Shown: positions 61,415-64,000 of the stretch, in pieces | How positions within the stretch are numbered: the first letter of the stretch is position 1 | Layout: every line of letters starts with the position of its first letter | From: Mucilaginibacter_A sp050954285 | GTDB taxonomy: Bacteria > Bacteroidota > Bacteroidia > Sphingobacteriales > Sphingobacteriaceae | DNA: 64,000 bases | NCBI GenBank assembly: GCA_050954285.1 | Contig: JBPBPL010000024.1 | Location: 1-64,000, forward strand | Direction: 5' to 3' | The notes under the pieces: generated by a model | Told to the model about the DNA's origin: nothing | Seen by the model: only the letters and a program-made list of their open reading frames with translations | The model's database searches: none | Program-made: the position numbers and the translations under genes

Positions 61415-62779
61415 ATGGAATCTATAAAGAATATAGAAACGGCCGAAGAAGAACTGGCTACGCATCCAACAAGTAAACCTGATATCAGTCGGGATAAATC
61501 TGCTGCGTTGTATGAAAAAGCCAAAACCTATTTTCCGGGCGGTGTGAACTCGCCGGTTCGGGCGTTTAAATCAGTTTATGGTACGCCGTTGTTTATTGCA
61601 AAAGGCGATGGCTGCCATATCTGGGATGCAGATGGCAATGAATTTATAGATTTTTGCTGCTCCTGGGGGCCGCTGATTTTAGGCCATAATAATCCACAAG
61701 TGCGCGAAAAGGTAATCGAAACCATGCAAAACGGCATGTCTTTCGGTGCACCGACAGCGTTGGAGAATGAATTGGCAGAATTGATTTTAATCAACAATCA
61801 ATACATAGAAAAGCTGCGTTTTGTTAGTTCGGGTACAGAAGCGGTAATGTCGGCCATTCGTTTGGCGCGCGGTTATACCAAACGCGATAAAATTCTGAAA
61901 TTTGAAGGTTGTTATCATGGCCATGTGGATTCCCTGCTGGTAAAGGCAGGTTCTGGTTTGGTTACTTTTGGCGAAACTTCATCCGCTGGAGTTCCAAAAT
62001 CTTTTGCAGATGAAACGATTGTTGTGCCGCTGAATGATCGCGAAGCTTTAAAACTGGCTTTTGAAGAATTTAAAGGTCAGATTGCAGCCGTCATCATTGA
62101 GCCTGTTCCGGCCAATAATGGCTTGCTTTTGCAGGAGAAAGAGTTTCTGCAGGAGCTCCGCGAAATTTGCACGATAAACGGCGCCTTGCTCATTTTTGAT
62201 GAAGTGATTTCCGGCTTCCGTTTGGGTTTTGAAGGTGCGGCCGGATATTATCAGATTGCGCCGGATATTATTACTTATGGTAAAATTATTGGTGGCGGTT
62301 TGCCGGTTGGCGCTTATGGTTCATCCGCAGAGATTATGTCGAATATTTCTCCGGAAGGTCCTGTTTATCAGGCTGGTACGCTATCGGGGAATCCGGTTGC
62401 GATGGCTGCCGGAATTGCACAATTGAGCGAGTTGGCTAAGCCTGATTTTTATTCAAGCTTAAACCAAAAAGCGAAGAAATTTACGGATGCCATCGAGCAA
62501 TATTCCGAAGAAAAAAATTATGGAATGAAAGTTTTTCAGATCGGTTCTATCTTCTGGTTTGCATTTACAGAGCTGGAAAATGTTCGTCGCGCAGATGAAA
62601 TCGATCCGAAAAGCATGGAGAAATTTAAACTTTTTCATCGTGAATTGTTAAACCGAGGCATTTATATCGGCCCGTCCGGCTATGAAGTGGGATTTATTTC
62701 ATCGGTACATACCGAAACCTATTTGGAGAAAGCAAAATTGGCGATATTTGAAAGTCTGGATTTTGTGTTTCACAATTAA
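61415..62779 (+). CDS. hemL: glutamate-1-semialdehyde 2,1-aminomutase
   Basis: 454 residues; the first ~25 form a non-conserved polar extension. PLP Lys290 in YGKIIGGGLPVGAYG, PGGVNSPVRAF, GTEAVMSAIRLAR and FDEVISGFR. Converts GSA to 5-aminolevulinate, the second C5 step, directly after HemA in the pathway. hemE is not in the window. Confidence 0.96.
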   Translation: MESIKNIETAEEELATHPTSKPDISRDKSAALYEKAKTYFPGGVNSPVRAFKSVYGTPLFIAKGDGCHIWDADGNEFIDFCCSWGPLILGHNNPQVREKVIETMQNGMSFGAPTALENELAELILINNQYIEKLRFVSSGTEAVMSAIRLARGYTKRDKILKFEGCYHGHVDSLLVKAGSGLVTFGETSSAGVPKSFADETIVVPLNDREALKLAFEEFKGQIAAVIIEPVPANNGLLLQEKEFLQELREICTINGALLIFDEVISGFRLGFEGAAGYYQIAPDIITYGKIIGGGLPVGAYGSSAEIMSNISPEGPVYQAGTLSGNPVAMAAGIAQLSELAKPDFYSSLNQKAKKFTDAIEQYSEEKNYGMKVFQIGSIFWFAFTELENVRRADEIDPKSMEKFKLFHRELLNRGIYIGPSGYEVGFISSVHTETYLEKAKLAIFESLDFVFHN

Positions 62780-62783
62780 ACCG

Positions 62784-62809
62784 GATGCTTCTTTTATCAG
62801 GTAAAAATT
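62784..62809 (-). repeat. dispersed motif, full-length copy after hemL
   Basis: Complement: AATTTTTACCTGA then TAAAAGAAGCA (62786-62796), TC. It is almost identical to the copy at 9988-10013. Confidence 0.85.
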
Positions 62810-62829
62810 AGGATAATAATTAAAAACCG

Positions 62830-63699
62830 ATGCGTAAACCGTTTCTCATTTTCTATTTTCTCATCATTTACGCCATGGCCGAGCTGGTTTGGTGGAGCGT
62901 ATTGTTGGTTCGGGCGCAGCCTAAACGAATCGGGATGATTTCGGGCGAATTGGCTGTTTTTGTCGCTATATTTTCTGTCGGTGCTTACTTTCTGCATAAA
63001 TCCATCAATTCGGAACGAAGGCTTCATCAGCAACAAAAAAACTTCCTGCTTTCAGTCACACACGAGCTGAAATCACCGTTGGCTTCTATCAAGCTATATC
63101 TGCAAACCATCCAAAAACGCGATTTGAACCGCGAGCAGCAAAGCAATTTTATTGGCAAAAGTTTGGTTGACATTGAACGGCTGAATGATTTGGTGGAAAA
63201 CATGCTGATCGCTTCACGAATTGACAACAGATCTTACAGTTTTCCAAAAGAAAGTTTTGATCTCTCTGAACTGGTACAAACCATTGTTGGTCGTTTACAG
63301 ATCAATAAATGCGATTGCAACCAGCAGATTATTTCTGCACAAGTGGAACCAAATATTGAAATTATGGGTGATAAGTTTGCGCTTTCTTCCATGATTAATA
63401 ACCTGGTGGAAAACGCAATCAAATATTCTGGCCCTTGCGAAGTGGTAGAGGTAAAGCTGAAACGAAAAGAACAATCGGTGCATTTGATGGTTGCAGATCA
63501 TGGTATCGGCATTTCCGACGCAGAAAAACCACGGATTTTTGATAAGTTTTACCGCGTTGGCAATGAAGATACCCGCAATACAAAAGGTACTGGCCTCGGT
63601 TTATTTATTGTAAAACACGTGCTTGATAAGCATGAAGCTACTATAAAAGTGCGTGATAATAAACCATCGGGCAGTATATTTGAAGTTGTTTTTGCCTGA
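62830..63699 (+). CDS. sensor histidine kinase
   Basis: 289 residues. Two helices (about 5-27 and 39-55) with almost no loop between, so no external sensor domain. HisKA with His78 in SVTHELKSP, then HATPase_c with NLVENAIKYS, DHGIGISDAEKPRIFDKFYR and GTGLGLFIV. Pairs with the response regulator 20 nt downstream. Confidence 0.93.
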   Translation: MRKPFLIFYFLIIYAMAELVWWSVLLVRAQPKRIGMISGELAVFVAIFSVGAYFLHKSINSERRLHQQQKNFLLSVTHELKSPLASIKLYLQTIQKRDLNREQQSNFIGKSLVDIERLNDLVENMLIASRIDNRSYSFPKESFDLSELVQTIVGRLQINKCDCNQQIISAQVEPNIEIMGDKFALSSMINNLVENAIKYSGPCEVVEVKLKRKEQSVHLMVADHGIGISDAEKPRIFDKFYRVGNEDTRNTKGTGLGLFIVKHVLDKHEATIKVRDNKPSGSIFEVVFA

Positions 63700-63719
63700 C
63701 CTGTTAACAAAACCATTTT

Positions 63720-64000
63720 ATGAGTAAGAAAAGAATTTTATTGGTTGAAGATGAAGAGCATCTGCTTGAAGCCATCAAACTAAACCTGGAACTGGAAGGC
63801 TACAAAGTTTCTACCGCGGTAAACGGTAAAAAAGCGTTGCAAATATTTAAAGAAGAGCGTTTTAACCTGATTGTTCTGGACGTAATGTTGCCGGAAATCG
63901 ATGGTTTCCAGGTGGCTGAAACCATTCGTTTGGAAAATTCTGAAGTGCCGATCATGTTTTTAACAGCCAAAAATACCAATGAGGACCGCGTAAACGGTTT
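63720..64000 (+). CDS. response regulator, receiver domain (cut by window edge)
   Basis: ATG at 63720; 93 codons visible. Receiver motif with acidic pair in LLVEDEEH (residues 7-14), phospho-acceptor Asp in LIVLDVMLPEIDGF, and the Thr of MFLTAKN. The DNA-binding domain lies beyond the window; OmpR/PhoB type is most likely. Confidence 0.9.
   Translation, partial: MSKKRILLVEDEEHLLEAIKLNLELEGYKVSTAVNGKKALQIFKEERFNLIVLDVMLPEIDGFQVAETIRLENSEVPIMFLTAKNTNEDRVNG

Larger units (their letters stand above)
4713..62796. repeat. dispersed oriented motif family, whole-window tally
   Basis: Core start positions, GA type TAAAAGAAGYA, plus strand: 5427, 6574, 7735, 10002, 10727, 15032, 15694, 18967, 20263, 20984, 24524, 25596, 27639, 29975, 34805, 36897, 42539, 46595, 46901, 49382, 53743, 60701. 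Minus: 15321, 15677, 26482, 27666, 33351, 36956, 38577, 42980, 43424, 45257, 46130, 46977, 50061, 51596, 52318, 58620, 62786. AC type TAAAAACAGYA, plus: 4730, 7673, 23102, 23857, 26594, 29249, 31911, 48252, 59558, 60345. Minus: 4713, 11089, 14085, 21590, 28215, 34774, 38280, 42182, 44822, 54367, 56352, 56717, 58010. Most have an A/T tract about 10 nt upstream of the core. Near copies with C for the first T: 1238, 14270, 23251, 26202. Confidence 0.85.

Noticed and set aside
4713..62796. Dispersed motif as a CRISPR array, promoter box or protein motif
   Set aside because: Copies are not regularly spaced, lie inside genes in several frames and both orientations, and do not match the TAnnTTTG/TTTG promoter pattern.
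4713..62796. Dispersed motif as a strand-biased Chi or KOPS-like signal
   Set aside because: 32 plus versus 30 minus copies show no orientation bias in this window, though replichore direction is unknown.

Overview
The window looks like the chromosome of a member of the Bacteroidota, most likely Sphingobacteriales (Pedobacter/Mucilaginibacter-like). The reasons are TAnnTTTG -7 promoter elements in front of many genes, a long two-part IspG, a fused HemC-HemD, a RibBA fusion, a MoxR/DUF58/BatA/DUF4175/DUF4159 locus, paired TldD/TldE, YtxJ, and SCxx-type lipoprotein signals. There is no phage, IS element, CRISPR array or rRNA. One tRNA (Met, CAT) is present.

Layout: 1-354 terminator of an upstream gene, then a leader. 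355-4711 (+) sugar/redox operon: SDR, gluconate-dehydrogenase subunit 3-like, GMC oxidoreductase, GH1-like glycosidase. 4764-7555 (-) DUF3500 lipoprotein and HupE/UreJ-like membrane protein. 7767-9150 (-) recF and DUF721. 9286-11088 (+) TPR membrane protein, ribH, a tiny lipoprotein, ytxJ; osmC converges. 11616-14084 (+) lipA, ECF sigma, anti-sigma. 14124-24505 (-) nnr, uvrA, small protein, MRJP-like lipoprotein, LysE transporter, yceI, second uvrA. 24732-27617 (+) ECF sigma, small protein, nth, recA. 27674-28856 (-) small membrane protein and tsaD. 28884/28935-33338 (+) tamB-like. 33431-36676 (-) ribBA, lptF/G-like, START-like protein. tRNA-Met at 36775. 36978-49264 (-) amidase, TldE, TldD, then the five-gene BatA-type block headed by moxR; DUF4159 diverges. 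50132-55855 (+) ispG, poxB, AraC regulator, NTF2-like protein. 55860-57213 (-) hydrolase, DoxX-like. 57375-64000 (+) C5-pathway haem genes hemA, hemCD, hemB, hemL, followed by a histidine kinase and a response regulator cut by the window edge.

The most unusual feature is not a gene. A short oriented motif is scattered through the whole window: an A/T tract (typically ATTTTTA), 3-5 nt, then GATAAAAGAAGYAT. A second form has AC in place of GA (GATAAAAACAGYAT). By hand I count 39 exact copies of the core TAAAAGAAGYA and 23 of TAAAAACAGYA on the two strands together, about one per kilobase, with almost equal strand use (32 and 30). At about 41% GC the chance expectation is roughly 0.15 per core type. 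About 34 lie between genes although those gaps are a small part of the window. About 28 lie inside genes, read in different frames and both orientations, so no peptide is being selected. Several copies sit as inverted pairs and make the hairpin terminators of recA, uvrA, the glycosidase and tldE. Core plus phased A/T tract, density, mixed orientation, two 'dialects' and use as paired terminators together resemble the DNA uptake sequences of Pasteurellaceae and Neisseriaceae. I know of no such system described in Bacteroidota. The functional reading is an inference; the repetition itself is directly visible.
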